DNA of 64,000 nucleotides from Sphingopyxis sp. QXT-31 (GTDB lineage: Bacteria; Pseudomonadota; Alphaproteobacteria; Sphingomonadales; Sphingomonadaceae), in the NCBI RefSeq assembly GCF_001984035.1, contig NZ_CP019449.1, positions 62,001-126,000 of the forward strand. The letters are read 5' to 3'. The position numbers and the translations under genes are program-made. Shown piece after piece: positions 32,668 to 42,065 of this stretch. How positions within the stretch are numbered: the first letter of the stretch is position 1; every line of letters begins with the position of its first letter. Below the pieces are notes generated by a model. The model had not been told where the DNA came from and searched no databases. It saw nothing but the letters and a program-made list of their open reading frames with translations.

Positions 32668-33639
32668 ATGACCATTGCGCAAACCAGCCTCGAGCTGATC
32701 GGCAACACGCCGCTTGTCCTGCTCAAAGGCCCCAGCGAAGCCACGGCATGCGAAATCTGGGGCAAATGCGAATATGCCAACCCGGGCGGATCGGTGAAGG
32801 ACCGTGCCGCGCTCTATATCGTGCGCGATGCCGAGGCGAATGGCAGCCTGAAGCCCGGCGGCACGATCGTCGAGGGGACTGCGGGCAACACCGGCATCGG
32901 GCTGGCGCTAGTCGCCAACGCGTTGGGGTACAAGACGATCATCGTCATGCCCGACAACCAGAGCGCCGAGAAGATGGCGACGATCCGCGCGCTCGGCGCC
33001 GAGCTGGTGCTCGTGCCGCCCGCGCCCTTCGCCAACCCCGGCCATTTCGTCCACACCTCGCGCCGCATCGCCGAGGAAACCGACAATGCGATCTGGGCGA
33101 ACCAGTTCGACAATATCGCCAACCGCAAGGCGCATATCTTCGGCACCGCCGAGGAGATCTGGGAGCAGATGGACGGGCGCCTCGACGGTTTCACCTGCGC
33201 CGCGGGCACCGGCGGGACGATCGCGGGGACGGGGCTGGGGCTGAAAGCCAAGGACGAGGCGATCACCGTCGCGCTCACCGACCCGCATGGCGCCGGCCTC
33301 TATAATTATTACCAGTGCGGCGAATTGAAGCCCGAGGGCTCGAGCGTCGCGGAGGGCATCGGCCAGAACCGCATCACCGCGAACCTCGAAGGCGCGCCGA
33401 TCGACACCCAATTCCGCATCTCCGATGCCGAGGGGCTCGACGTGGTGCGCCAGCTGCTCGACGAAGAGGGGCTGTGCCTCGGGCTGTCGTCGGGGATCAA
33501 CGTCGCGGGCGCGATGGCACTCGCGCGCCAGCTCGGCCCCGGCAAGCGCATCGCGACGATCCTCTGCGACAGCGGCTTCCGCTATCTTTCGACGCTCTAC
33601 AATCCCGAATGGCGCGCATCGAAGGGGCTGGCGACATGA
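32668..33639 (+). CDS. cysK: Cysteine synthase A
   Basis: A 323-residue PLP-dependent O-acetylserine sulfhydrylase, catalysing the last step of cysteine synthesis. The PLP lysine is K44 in P-G-G-S-V-K-D-R. The phosphate/substrate loop reads T-A-G-N-T-G-I-G where most family members have T-S-G-N-T-G; the glycine loop G-T-G-G-T-I-A-G-T-G is near 187. An insertion around P-G-H-F-V-H-T-S-R (about 128-136) is shared by a subset of alphaproteobacterial CysK proteins, so a related activity (cystathionine or phosphoserine use) cannot be excluded. The ATG at 32668 gives the canonical length. The stop overlaps the next ATG. Confidence 0.9.
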   Translation: MTIAQTSLELIGNTPLVLLKGPSEATACEIWGKCEYANPGGSVKDRAALYIVRDAEANGSLKPGGTIVEGTAGNTGIGLALVANALGYKTIIVMPDNQSAEKMATIRALGAELVLVPPAPFANPGHFVHTSRRIAEETDNAIWANQFDNIANRKAHIFGTAEEIWEQMDGRLDGFTCAAGTGGTIAGTGLGLKAKDEAITVALTDPHGAGLYNYYQCGELKPEGSSVAEGIGQNRITANLEGAPIDTQFRISDAEGLDVVRQLLDEEGLCLGLSSGINVAGAMALARQLGPGKRIATILCDSGFRYLSTLYNPEWRASKGLAT

Positions 33640-34037
33640 ACATGAAGAAACCCCCGACCGCCGCCCCGCCACCCGAGCCTTGGGGGCCCAGCGATTCGAT
33701 GCGGCGGCTGCAGATCGGCATCGCCGGGGTGATGGCGGTGCTGCTGCTCGTCGGCCTCGCTGGACTGATCGGCGACCGCGCGCGCGAACAGGTCGCGGGG
33801 GAGGCGGCCGCGACCGCCAATGCCGCCGCTACGGGACAGGCCGACGCGGGCACCGGCGCGCCGCTCGAGGAACTCGGCGTCCAGCCGGTGACGACCCCCG
33901 CCGACGGCCAGACGCCCGCCGCCGCGACGGTCAACGCGCCCGCCAAGGCGGTGCCGCTGGCGCCGACGACGGCGAAGGTCCCCGACCTCGAACCCGACCC
34001 CGAACTCCAGCGCGCGCGGAACAAGACCGGCCAGTGA
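33636..34037 (+). CDS. Small single-pass membrane protein, unknown
   Basis: Not recognised. 133 residues: a Pro-rich cytoplasmic start, one membrane helix (about 27-46, I-G-I-A-G-V-M-A-V-L-L-L-V-G), then an Ala/Pro/Thr-rich tail likely in the periplasm. The tail is low in complexity, and its end (D-L-E-P-D-P-E-L-Q-R-A) is charged. The ATG overlaps the cysK stop (ATGA), and the next gene starts with a GTG overlapping its stop, so cysK and the two membrane genes form one translated unit. A role in the envelope is possible; nothing more can be said. Confidence 0.7.
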   Translation: MNMKKPPTAAPPPEPWGPSDSMRRLQIGIAGVMAVLLLVGLAGLIGDRAREQVAGEAAATANAAATGQADAGTGAPLEELGVQPVTTPADGQTPAAATVNAPAKAVPLAPTTAKVPDLEPDPELQRARNKTGQ

Positions 34038-35191
34038 GGCCGCGGCGTTTAGCGATGCTCCGGTGGCCGCTCGGCGCCGCGCTGCTCGCGCTCGTGCTGG
34101 CGTGGCTGCTCGGCGGGCAGATGCTGCTCGGGCGGATCGATCCGGCGCTGGTGATCCCCTGGCTCTTCGCCGCGCTGCTGCCGCTCGCCTGGTTCGGGCG
34201 CGGCGATGCGCCGCGCGATCGCATCCGCGCCAATCTGATTGCGCTGGCGGCGCTGTTAGTCGGGCAGGGTCTGCTGAGTCTCGCCCTCGCGGACAGCTTG
34301 CCGTGGGCACAAGTGGCCGTCACCGCACTCTCGGGCCTCGCCGCTGCTGCGCTAGCTGACTGGATCGTCCAGCGCGCGGCCAGGAGCCTCGTCGCCAAGG
34401 CACTCATCGCCAAGCTCGCCGCCATCCTCTGGTTCGCCGCCGGCCATGCCGCGCTCGCCGCGCTCTATGAGCAGCCCGCGTCCGACACCCCGGTGACCAT
34501 GCTCAGCGGCCTGCCGCTACGCTGGGCGGGGGAGGGCGATCTCGCGGCGATGCTCCAGCGCGGCGCCGCCGACGACCCGGCGCTCGTTCGCCTCGAACGC
34601 ACCCATCGCATCGCGCTGGTGGACAGCCTCGCCGACCATGTCCCGCCCGCGGGGGCGGCCCTGCTGCTCGCGCATCCGCGCGCGCTGGCGCCGCAGGATC
34701 TGGTCGCGATCGACGCCTTCGTGCGCGGCGGCGGGCGCGCTTTGATCCTCGCCGACGCGCTCTCGGGCTGGCCCGCGCCGCATCCGACGGGCGACAGCCG
34801 CAACCCGCCGGTCACCAGCCTGCTCACCCCGCTGCTGGGTCATTGGGGCATTACGCTGGGCGCCGCGCCTGCCGGCGAAACCGCGGCGCAAGCGATCGAT
34901 GTCGACGGCCGCCGCCTGCGTCTGTTCAGCGCCGGGCGCTTCGAGGCGCTGCCGTCCGGCTGCACCGCGCAGGCGGGCGCACAAATCCTCCGCTGCCGAG
35001 TCGGCGCGGGCGAGGCGTGGCTCGTCGGCGACGCCGACCTGCTTTTCGCCCCCCTCTGGCAACCGCTCGTCGGCGATCTGCCGCATTTGCGCCGCGCCGA
35101 CACGATCGAGTGGATCGGCGCCCGCCTCGACGGCCCCGACTATCGCGCGCCGCTCCTCCAGCCCGTCTGGATCGCCCACAAACCGCGCTAA
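34034..35191 (+). CDS. Polytopic membrane protein with GldG/DUF4350-like domain
   Basis: A 385-residue protein with about five predicted helices in the first 145 residues. A soluble domain follows, in which a Rossmann-like stretch (I-A-L-V-D-S-L-A-D-H, then A-L-L-L-A-H-P-R-A-L-A-P-Q-D-L-V-A-I-D-A-F-V, R-G-G-G-R-A-L-I-L-A-D) resembles the GldG/DUF4350 fold related to glutamine amidotransferases. Catalytic Cys and His are not evident. The start is given as GTG 34034 (GTGA overlap); ATG 34055 is an alternative that removes seven residues. Its place directly before the dcw cluster is notable. Function unknown. Confidence 0.65.
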   Translation: MRPRRLAMLRWPLGAALLALVLAWLLGGQMLLGRIDPALVIPWLFAALLPLAWFGRGDAPRDRIRANLIALAALLVGQGLLSLALADSLPWAQVAVTALSGLAAAALADWIVQRAARSLVAKALIAKLAAILWFAAGHAALAALYEQPASDTPVTMLSGLPLRWAGEGDLAAMLQRGAADDPALVRLERTHRIALVDSLADHVPPAGAALLLAHPRALAPQDLVAIDAFVRGGGRALILADALSGWPAPHPTGDSRNPPVTSLLTPLLGHWGITLGAAPAGETAAQAIDVDGRRLRLFSAGRFEALPSGCTAQAGAQILRCRVGAGEAWLVGDADLLFAPLWQPLVGDLPHLRRADTIEWIGARLDGPDYRAPLLQPVWIAHKPR

Positions 35192-35470
35192 TCCGCGCCT
35201 CTTGTAAATTTCGGCATTTTTTCCACAGCTTCGTCGCGGCGGGGCCCGTGCGTCGGCGCGCGGCCCTTTTCGACCGCTCACGCCCGATTTCACCCCATTT
35301 TGATGCCCGATTTTCCCGATCAGGCCCGAATTTACCCCTTTTCTCCCTAGCGGCTTGCTGATAGGCAGGAATCGGAGAGGGGCAATCTCCGCCTGAGCCG
35401 TTGGATTCGGAATTTCGCGATTCCGAGATCGGGGAAGTCTTGCCCGGGGTGTCAGGAAGGGGGCGGATCG
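35192..35470 (+). promoter_or_regulatory. mraZ promoter region with 10-bp-phased CCC repeats
   Basis: This 279-base gap precedes the dcw operon. Six CCC-containing pentamers (mostly CCCGA) start at 35283, 35293, 35306, 35315, 35325 and 35335, nearly one per helical turn. On the other strand they read TCGGG or TGGGG, like the TGGG-N5 repeats bound by MraZ in other bacteria. Two GATTC sites (35404-35408 and 35419-35423) lie inside a CGGAAT-ttcgcg-ATTCCG inverted repeat. An AT-rich patch at 35209-35232 may hold a promoter. A GGAAGGGGG ribosome site precedes the ATG at 35471. Confidence 0.45.
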
Positions 35471-35992
35471 ATGGCGGTTGTGACGCCCGGCAATTATTCG
35501 GGCACCGAATTCGCCGCGATCGATGGCAAGGGGCGCATCGCCGTCCCTTCGGAATTCCGCAACAATGTGCCCCTCAATGCGGAAAATCAGCGCGTGCTCT
35601 GGGTCGGCTATCACGAAGTGCTGCCCTGCCTCGTCGCCTATGGCCAGGATCAGTTCGACCGCCTCGCGCACGAGATCGAGCATGGTCGCCAGGTGATCGA
35701 AGGCCGCGGCGGCGATTTCGCCGAGGATGCCGCCTACAAGGCGCGCTACGACTTCACCAAGCCCTACACGCTCGACGACAGCGGCCGCTTTCTGCCGACC
35801 TTCTCGCACCGCGACAATCCCTATGACGAGGCCGAGCTCGCCTTCGACGGCGGCGCCTGCGCCTTCGTCGGCGCGGGGCGCCGCTTCGAAATCTGGTGGC
35901 TGCCCTTCATCGCGCAGTGCGACGAGGCCGACCCGCGCCTGCGCCGCGTCGCCGCCGCGTGGGACGCCAACAAGGGGAAGGGGCGCAAATGA
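35471..35992 (+). CDS. mraZ: Transcriptional regulator MraZ
   Basis: A 173-residue protein with two AbrB-like swapped-hairpin repeats (about 14-60 and 90-140), each with a D-x-x-G-R signature ([10 protein letters not shown] and L-D-D-S-G-R-F-L-P). MraZ forms a DNA-binding ring and controls its own operon in several bacteria; phased candidate sites lie just upstream. It is slightly longer than the 152-residue E. coli protein because of a charged insertion between the repeats. First gene of the dcw cluster; its stop overlaps rsmH (ATGA). Confidence 0.93.
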   Translation: MAVVTPGNYSGTEFAAIDGKGRIAVPSEFRNNVPLNAENQRVLWVGYHEVLPCLVAYGQDQFDRLAHEIEHGRQVIEGRGGDFAEDAAYKARYDFTKPYTLDDSGRFLPTFSHRDNPYDEAELAFDGGACAFVGAGRRFEIWWLPFIAQCDEADPRLRRVAAAWDANKGKGRK

Positions 35993-36981
35993 CCGACCTC
36001 TCCCCCAACGTCCTTCGCGATCCGCGCCATGACCCCGTGCTCCGCGAAGAGGTGGTCGCGGCGCTCGCGATCACTCCCGGCGAAACGCATGTCGATGCGA
36101 CCTTCGGCGCGGGCGGCTATACGCGCGCGCTGCTCGCCGCCGAGGCGAATGTCGTCGCCTGCGACCGCGACCCCGACGCGATCGCCGAGGGTCAGGCGCT
36201 GGTCGAAGAGGCCGGCGGCAAGCTGACTTTGATCCACGGCCGTTTCGGCGAGATCGACCGGTTACTTGCCGAACGCGGCATCGCGGGAGTTGACGGCATC
36301 GTCTTCGACATCGGCGTCTCGTCGATGCAGCTCGACCGCGCCGAGCGCGGCTTCTCGTTCCAGAACGACGGGCCCTTGAACATGACGATGTCGCAGGACG
36401 GCGAGACCGCCGCCGACTGGATCAACCGCGCCGACGAGGTCGAGATCGCCGACGTGCTCTTCCATTATGGCGATGAGCGCCAGTCGCGCCGCGTCGCGCG
36501 CGCGATCGTCGCCGACCGCCCCTTCACCCGCACCGCCGAACTCGCGACCACCATCCGCAAGGCGCTGCGCCACCCGCCCGGCGCGCCCAAGGACCCGGCG
36601 ACGCGCAGTTTTCAGGCCATTCGCATTCACATCAACGGCGAGCTCGACGAACTCGCCGCGGGGCTCGACGCCGCCGAACGGCTGCTCCGCCCCGGCGGAC
36701 GCCTCGCGGTCGTCTCTTTCCACAGCACCGAGGATCGCATCGTGAAGAATTTCCTGCGCGAACGCAGCGGTGGCGATGTCCGCGCTTCGCGCCACCGGCC
36801 CGCGCTGGCCCCTCCGGCGCGGGCCGCAACTTTCCTGACACCGGCGCGCAAGGTGCGCCCGGGCAAGGCCGAAGAAGCGCGCAACCCGCGTGCACGCTCG
36901 GCGACGCTTCGCAGCGCGGTGCGCACGGATGCGCCCGCCTGGTCCGACGGTTCGACGACGAAGGAGGCCTTGTCATGCTGA
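35989..36981 (+). CDS. rsmH: 16S rRNA (cytosine-N4)-methyltransferase
   Basis: A 330-residue SAM-dependent enzyme (old name MraW) that methylates N4 of C1402 in 16S rRNA. The SAM site is [10 protein letters not shown] (36-45), followed by D-R-D-P-D-A and later G-V-S-S-M-Q-L-D. The C-terminal [13 protein letters not shown] motif is also present. The last 50 residues are basic. The start overlaps mraZ and the end overlaps ftsL by seven bases, as in other dcw clusters. Confidence 0.96.
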   Translation: MTDLSPNVLRDPRHDPVLREEVVAALAITPGETHVDATFGAGGYTRALLAAEANVVACDRDPDAIAEGQALVEEAGGKLTLIHGRFGEIDRLLAERGIAGVDGIVFDIGVSSMQLDRAERGFSFQNDGPLNMTMSQDGETAADWINRADEVEIADVLFHYGDERQSRRVARAIVADRPFTRTAELATTIRKALRHPPGAPKDPATRSFQAIRIHINGELDELAAGLDAAERLLRPGGRLAVVSFHSTEDRIVKNFLRERSGGDVRASRHRPALAPPARAATFLTPARKVRPGKAEEARNPRARSATLRSAVRTDAPAWSDGSTTKEALSC

Positions 36982-37565
36982 TGGCCGCGCGCAAGCTTCA
37001 GGGGATCGGCTTGGTCCTCCTGGTGCTGATCTTTGCGATGATGCTCTATCCGGTGTCGCTCAAGGTCGCGGCGACGCGCAGCGAGCTCGCGCGCATCAAC
37101 CAGCAGATCGACCGGACCGAAAGCAATATCCGCTACCTCGAATCCGAACTCGCGGTGCGCGCCTCGATGCGCCAGCTCGAGCAATGGAATGCCGATACCT
37201 TCGGATATTCTGCCCCCTCGGCCAGCCAGTATCTCGAGAATGAGCGCCAGCTCGCCTCGCTCGGCCGGGTGCCGCGCGCGCGCGGCGCCAACGAGGTCGC
37301 GCCGGTGCTGATGGCGATGGTCTCGCCCGTCGCGATTCCCGACAAGGCCAAGCCTGCGGCCGCTAGCGATGCTCCCGCCGCCGCCGCGAAGCCCGCGCCG
37401 GTCAAGGTCGCCGCCGCGGTCCAGTCCGACGTCGCCCCCCGCATGGCGCCGACACGCCGCCGCGAACAGCTCAAGATGATCGAGGACCAGCTCCTCTCCG
37501 AAGCGACGCTCGCCGACCTCAAGCGCGCCGCCGCCGTCGAAGCAGGGGATAAGAAGGGCCGATGA
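36975..37565 (+). CDS. ftsL: Cell division protein FtsL
   Basis: A 196-residue bitopic inner-membrane protein: short cytoplasmic start, one transmembrane helix (about 8-27), and a periplasmic coiled coil with Leu/Ile heptads (about 35-75). FtsL joins FtsB and FtsQ in the divisome and links to FtsW/FtsI activity. The C-terminal half, an Ala/Pro/Lys-rich stretch followed by another helix, is longer than in E. coli (121 residues) but common in alphaproteobacteria. Recognition rests on position and topology because the family is poorly conserved. The stop overlaps ftsI (ATGA). Confidence 0.85.
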   Translation: MLMAARKLQGIGLVLLVLIFAMMLYPVSLKVAATRSELARINQQIDRTESNIRYLESELAVRASMRQLEQWNADTFGYSAPSASQYLENERQLASLGRVPRARGANEVAPVLMAMVSPVAIPDKAKPAAASDAPAAAAKPAPVKVAAAVQSDVAPRMAPTRRREQLKMIEDQLLSEATLADLKRAAAVEAGDKKGR

Positions 37566-39253
37566 ACACGGTAGTCGTCCGTCCGACGCGCGTCCGTACC
37601 GCCGGGGTCCGGCAGCAACTGCTGCTGACTGCGCAGCAGCGGCTGATGATTCTGATGCTGCTGTTCATGGCGGCTATCTTCCTCGTTTCGGTGCGGCTGC
37701 TGTGGTTCGCGGCGTTCGACACCGGGCCGCAGCGCGGCGTCTCGACCGCCTTCGTCCCCGCGCGCGCCGACATCGTCGACCGCAACGGCGTGCCGCTCGC
37801 GCGTACGATCGACGGCTATTCGATCCGCGTCGTGCCGTCGAAGCTGCTCAACAACCGCCAATATCTCGCCGACGAGCTGGTCAAGATCTTCCCCGACACG
37901 ACGCGCGAGGAGTTTCTCGCCAAATTGAGCGGCCCGCGCGCGACCTATATCCGCCGCCGCGCGCTGCCCGACCAAGTCGCGGCGGTGAATGCGATCGGCG
38001 AGATCGGCTTCGACTTCCCGCGGGAGAAGGAGCGGCTCTACCCGCAGACCTCGCTCGCCGCGCATGTCCTGGGGTTCCTCAACGCCGAGGGGCAGGGGGT
38101 TACCGGGATCGAAGGCGCCTATGATGCGCGCCTGACCGACGCCGCAACGCGCGGCCAGCCGATGGCGCTGTCGATCGACGCGCGCGTTCAGGGCGTACTC
38201 GAAGCCGAAGTGAGCACCGCGGTGACCAACCTCGAAGCGCTCGGCGGGGCGGGGATCATCCTCGACGTGCATAGCGGCGAGGTGATGGCGATGACCTCGC
38301 TGCCGACCTTCAACCCGAACAAGCTCACCGGCAGCGACCCGGCGACGCGCCGCAATGCGGTGACCTATAATCTCTACGAGCTGGGCTCGACCTTCAAGCC
38401 GCTGACCGTCGCCGCGGCGATCGACGCCGGCACCGTCACCAGCATGGCGCGCCGCTACGACGCCACCGAGCCGCTGGCGATCGCGGGCTATCGCATCCGC
38501 GACAGCCACCCCTCGCGCCGCTGGCTCAACGTGCCCGAGACGTTGATCCACAGTTCGAACATCGTCACCGCGCGCATCGCCGACGAACTCGGCCGCGAGC
38601 ATATGGAGGCGATGTTCCGCAGCCTCGATTTCGACAAGCGCCCCGGCATCGAACTCAAGGAGCGCGCCTTCCCGCTGTGGCCCAAGGATTGGGGCCGGAT
38701 CACGACGATGACCACGGGTTACGGCCATGGCATCGCGGTGACCCCGTTGCACCTCGCCAGCGCCTATGCCGCGCTGGTCAACGGCGGCATCTATCGCCCC
38801 GCAACGATCCTCAAGCTCGGCGACAAGGCGCCGCCGCAGGGTCGCCGCGTGTTCAAGGCCGCGACCAGCGCGCGCATGCGCCAACTGCTCCGCCTGATCG
38901 TCTCCGACGGCACCGGCAAACAGGCCGAGGCGCCGGGCTTCCGCGTCGGGGGCAAGACCGGCAGCGCCGAGAAACCGGGCATCGGCGGTTACAACCGCAG
39001 CTCGGTCGTCGCGACCTTCTCGGCGGCTTTCCCGATGGACAATCCGCGCTATGTCATCGTCGTGATGATCGACGAGCCCAAGGGCAATGCCTACAGCTCG
39101 GGCCAGCGCACCGCGGGCTGGACCGCGGCGCCGGTGGTCAAGAAAGTGGTGATGCGCGCCGGCCCGATGCTCGGCGTCTTCCCCGATGAGACCCGCGACG
39201 TCGACGTGTCGGAACTGACCCCGCTGCTGTGGAGAAACGGGGAAGCGGAATAA
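37562..39253 (+). CDS. ftsI: Septal peptidoglycan transpeptidase FtsI (PBP3)
   Basis: A 563-residue class B penicillin-binding protein. One N-terminal membrane anchor (about 24-46) precedes the pedestal domain (R-N-G-V-P-L-A-R-T near 76), and the transpeptidase domain has S276-T-F-K279, S331-S-N333 and K465-T-G467-S. It cross-links septal peptidoglycan with FtsW. The protein's anchor lies after a basic 23-residue stretch. The last base of its TAA stop is also the first base of the murE ATG (TAATG), so the pair is tightly coupled. Confidence 0.96.
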   Translation: MNTVVVRPTRVRTAGVRQQLLLTAQQRLMILMLLFMAAIFLVSVRLLWFAAFDTGPQRGVSTAFVPARADIVDRNGVPLARTIDGYSIRVVPSKLLNNRQYLADELVKIFPDTTREEFLAKLSGPRATYIRRRALPDQVAAVNAIGEIGFDFPREKERLYPQTSLAAHVLGFLNAEGQGVTGIEGAYDARLTDAATRGQPMALSIDARVQGVLEAEVSTAVTNLEALGGAGIILDVHSGEVMAMTSLPTFNPNKLTGSDPATRRNAVTYNLYELGSTFKPLTVAAAIDAGTVTSMARRYDATEPLAIAGYRIRDSHPSRRWLNVPETLIHSSNIVTARIADELGREHMEAMFRSLDFDKRPGIELKERAFPLWPKDWGRITTMTTGYGHGIAVTPLHLASAYAALVNGGIYRPATILKLGDKAPPQGRRVFKAATSARMRQLLRLIVSDGTGKQAEAPGFRVGGKTGSAEKPGIGGYNRSSVVATFSAAFPMDNPRYVIVVMIDEPKGNAYSSGQRTAGWTAAPVVKKVVMRAGPMLGVFPDETRDVDVSELTPLLWRNGEAE

Positions 39254-40692
39254 TGCGTCTGGCGGCGCTGCTCGACAATCAGGATAAGCAAGGGGCCGAC
39301 CCCGTCGTCACCGGCCTCGCGATCGACCATCGCAAGGTTGCGCCGGGCACGATCTTCGGCGCTTTCGTCGGCGAGAAGTTCAACGGCGAGGACTTCATCG
39401 CCGCCGCGATCGAAGCCGGCGCCATCGCCATCGTTGCCCGCCCCGAGGCGAAGGTCGCGGGCGCGGTCCACATCGCCGACGCCAACCCGCGCCGCGCCTT
39501 CGCGCATATCGCCGCGCGCTTCTTCCACAAATTTCCCGCGACCTGCGTCGCGGTGACCGGAACCAACGGCAAGACCTCGACCGTCGAGATGACGCGCCAG
39601 CTGTGGCGCATGGCGGGGTTCCACGCCGCCTCAATCGGCACGCTCGGCGTCACCACCGGCGACGACCGCGTCGTCACCGGGCTTACCACCCCCGATATCG
39701 TGACCTTCCTGTCGAACATGTCGGGCCTCGCCGCCGAGGGCGTCACCCACGCGGCGTTCGAGGCGTCGAGCCACGGCCTCGACCAGTACCGCACCGGGGG
39801 GCTGCCGGTGAAGGCGGCCGCCTTCACCAATTTGAGCCACGACCATCTCGACTATCATGGCGACATGGTCAGCTATATGGCCGCGAAGATGCGGCTGTTC
39901 CGCGAGGTCGTCGACCCGGCGGGCGCAGTGGTGATCTGGAATGACGACAGCTGGTCGCCCGCCGCCGAGCATGAAGCGAAGCAGCGCGGCCTCCGCATCC
40001 TGACCGTCGGCCAGCACGGCGCGGACCTCCGCCTCGTCAGCCGCGAGCCGACCCAGCTCGGCCAGTCGCTGCTGATCCAGGCGGGGCCGCTCGCTCAGAA
40101 AGTCACGCTGCCGCTGATCGGCGCCTATCAGGTCGCCAACGCGCTCGTCGCCGCAGCGCTCGTGATCGCGACCGGCGGCGATGTCGGCCAGACGCTCGCC
40201 AATCTCGGCCGCCTCCAGCCGGTGCGTGGAAGGCTCGAACGCGCCGCGATCACCAAGGCGGGCGCGCCGGTCTATGTCGATTACGCCCACACCCCCGACG
40301 CGATCGAGGCCGCGCTCGACGCGCTGCGCCCGCACGCCGCGGGTCGCCTGATCCTCGTCTTCGGCGCCGGCGGCGACCGCGACAAGGACAAGCGCCCCGA
40401 AATGGGCAAGGTCGCCGCCGCCAAGGCCGACATCGCGATCATCACCGACGACAATCCGCGCGGCGAAGACCCCGCCGACATCCGCGCCGCCATCGCCGCG
40501 GGCGCGCCGGGCGCGCAGGTAATCGGCGACCGCCGCGCCGCCATCGCGGCTGCGATTGCGGAGGCGCGCGCCGAGGATATCGTGTGCATCGCGGGCAAGG
40601 GCCACGAACAGGGCCAGATCGTCGGCCGCGGCGACGAAATGCGCGTCATACCCTTCGACGACGTCAGCGTCGCGCGCGAGGCGGCGGCATGA
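39253..40692 (+). CDS. murE: UDP-MurNAc-tripeptide synthetase (meso-DAP adding)
   Basis: A 479-residue Mur ligase that adds meso-diaminopimelate to UDP-MurNAc-L-Ala-D-Glu. The P-loop G-T-N-G-K-T-S is near 105, the carbamoylated-Lys region is A-K-M-R-L-F near 213, and the D400-N-P-R403 motif marks the meso-DAP rather than lysine specificity. H-T-P-D-A follows the Y-A-H stretch in the C-terminal domain. Start ATG at 39253, overlapping the ftsI stop; a longer frame beginning 24 bases earlier would lie in ftsI. The end overlaps murF. Confidence 0.96.
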   Translation: MRLAALLDNQDKQGADPVVTGLAIDHRKVAPGTIFGAFVGEKFNGEDFIAAAIEAGAIAIVARPEAKVAGAVHIADANPRRAFAHIAARFFHKFPATCVAVTGTNGKTSTVEMTRQLWRMAGFHAASIGTLGVTTGDDRVVTGLTTPDIVTFLSNMSGLAAEGVTHAAFEASSHGLDQYRTGGLPVKAAAFTNLSHDHLDYHGDMVSYMAAKMRLFREVVDPAGAVVIWNDDSWSPAAEHEAKQRGLRILTVGQHGADLRLVSREPTQLGQSLLIQAGPLAQKVTLPLIGAYQVANALVAAALVIATGGDVGQTLANLGRLQPVRGRLERAAITKAGAPVYVDYAHTPDAIEAALDALRPHAAGRLILVFGAGGDRDKDKRPEMGKVAAAKADIAIITDDNPRGEDPADIRAAIAAGAPGAQVIGDRRAAIAAAIAEARAEDIVCIAGKGHEQGQIVGRGDEMRVIPFDDVSVAREAAA

Positions 40693-42065
40693 ACCCGCTC
40701 TGGACCGCCCGCGCCATCGCTGCTGCCACGAATGGCACCGCTAGCGCCGACTTCACCGTGCACGGCGTCGCCTTCGACTCGCGCGAGGTGGGCAAGGGTG
40801 ACCTCTTCATCGCGATGAAGGGCGAGGCGACCGACGGCCACAAGTTCATCGACCAGGCGATCGCCGCGGGCGCGTCGGGCATCGTCTGCGAAACCGAAAT
40901 CGACCACCCGCACGTCCGTGTCGCCGACAGCGTCGCGGCATTGAACGCGCTCGGTTTCGCGTCACGCGCGCGCTGCCATGGCCGCGTCATCGGGGTCACC
41001 GGCTCGGCGGGCAAGACCGGCACGAAAGAGGCGCTCTTCGCGGCGCTCGACCGTTTCCGCCCCGGCAAGGCGCATCGCTCGGTCAAGAGCTACAACAACC
41101 ATGTCGGCGTGCCGCTGAGCCTCGCGCGCATGCCCTCGACCGCCGATTATGGCGTGTTCGAAATGGGAATGAACCATGCGGGCGAGCTGGCCGCGCTGAC
41201 GCGCATGGTCCGCCCGCACGTCGCGATCGTCACCACCATCGCCCCGGCGCATATGGAATTTTTCGGCAGCGAAGAGGCGATCGCCGATGCGAAGGGCGAG
41301 ATTTTCGAGGGGCTCGAGCCGGGCGGCACCGCGATCGTCCCCTTCGACAGCCCGCATTACGAACGCCTCCGCGCCAAGGCCGAGCAGCACGCGGCGCATG
41401 TCGTGAGCTTCGGGCTCGGCGCGGGCGCCGATGTGCGCGCGGTCGACTGGCTCTCCGACGGGCGCGGCGGCTCGCTGGTCACCGCGCAGGTGCAGGACGC
41501 CTTGCTCTGCTTCACCATCGCGCAGGCGGGCGCGCATTGGGTGTCGAACGCGATGGCGGTGCTCGCCGCAGTGAAAGCCGTCGGCGGCGACCTCCCCGCC
41601 GCGGGGCTCGCCTTCGCCGAAATGGCGGGGCTCGCCGGGCGCGGCGCGCGCCACCGTCTGGCGGTTCCGGGCGGCCATATCCTGCTGATCGACGAAAGCT
41701 ACAACGCCAACCCCGCCTCGATGGCCGCGACGATCGGCCAGCTCGGCAGCGAAGCCGCGGGGCGCAAAGTGGCGATTCTCGGCGCGATGAAGGAGCTGGG
41801 ACCCGGCGGCGAGGCCTATCATGCGGGCCTCGCGGCTCCGCTCGTCGCAGCAGGCGTGCATTTCGCCTTGCTCGTCGGCGCGGAGATGGCGCCGCTCGCC
41901 AAAGCGCTTGAGGGGCGTATCGATTTCGCGCATGTGCCCGACCATCAGACCGCCAAAGCGCGGCTGAAAGACTTGATCCGCGCCGGCGACGCCGTGCTGG
42001 TCAAGGGGTCGAACAGCGTTGGCCTGTCCCACTTGGTGACGGCGCTGACCAACGGGGAATATTGA
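40689..42065 (+). CDS. murF: UDP-MurNAc-pentapeptide synthetase
   Basis: A 458-residue ligase adding D-Ala-D-Ala to the UDP-MurNAc tripeptide. The N-terminal domain ([14 protein letters not shown]) is followed by the P-loop [10 protein letters not shown] (about 104-113), the E-M-G-M-N-H motif (about 158) and D-E-S-Y-N-A-N-P in the C-terminal domain. The P-loop has G-S-A-G in place of G-x-x-G-K-T common forms but is normal for MurF. ATGA overlap with murE and TGATG with mraY. Confidence 0.96.
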   Translation: MNPLWTARAIAAATNGTASADFTVHGVAFDSREVGKGDLFIAMKGEATDGHKFIDQAIAAGASGIVCETEIDHPHVRVADSVAALNALGFASRARCHGRVIGVTGSAGKTGTKEALFAALDRFRPGKAHRSVKSYNNHVGVPLSLARMPSTADYGVFEMGMNHAGELAALTRMVRPHVAIVTTIAPAHMEFFGSEEAIADAKGEIFEGLEPGGTAIVPFDSPHYERLRAKAEQHAAHVVSFGLGAGADVRAVDWLSDGRGGSLVTAQVQDALLCFTIAQAGAHWVSNAMAVLAAVKAVGGDLPAAGLAFAEMAGLAGRGARHRLAVPGGHILLIDESYNANPASMAATIGQLGSEAAGRKVAILGAMKELGPGGEAYHAGLAAPLVAAGVHFALLVGAEMAPLAKALEGRIDFAHVPDHQTAKARLKDLIRAGDAVLVKGSNSVGLSHLVTALTNGEY

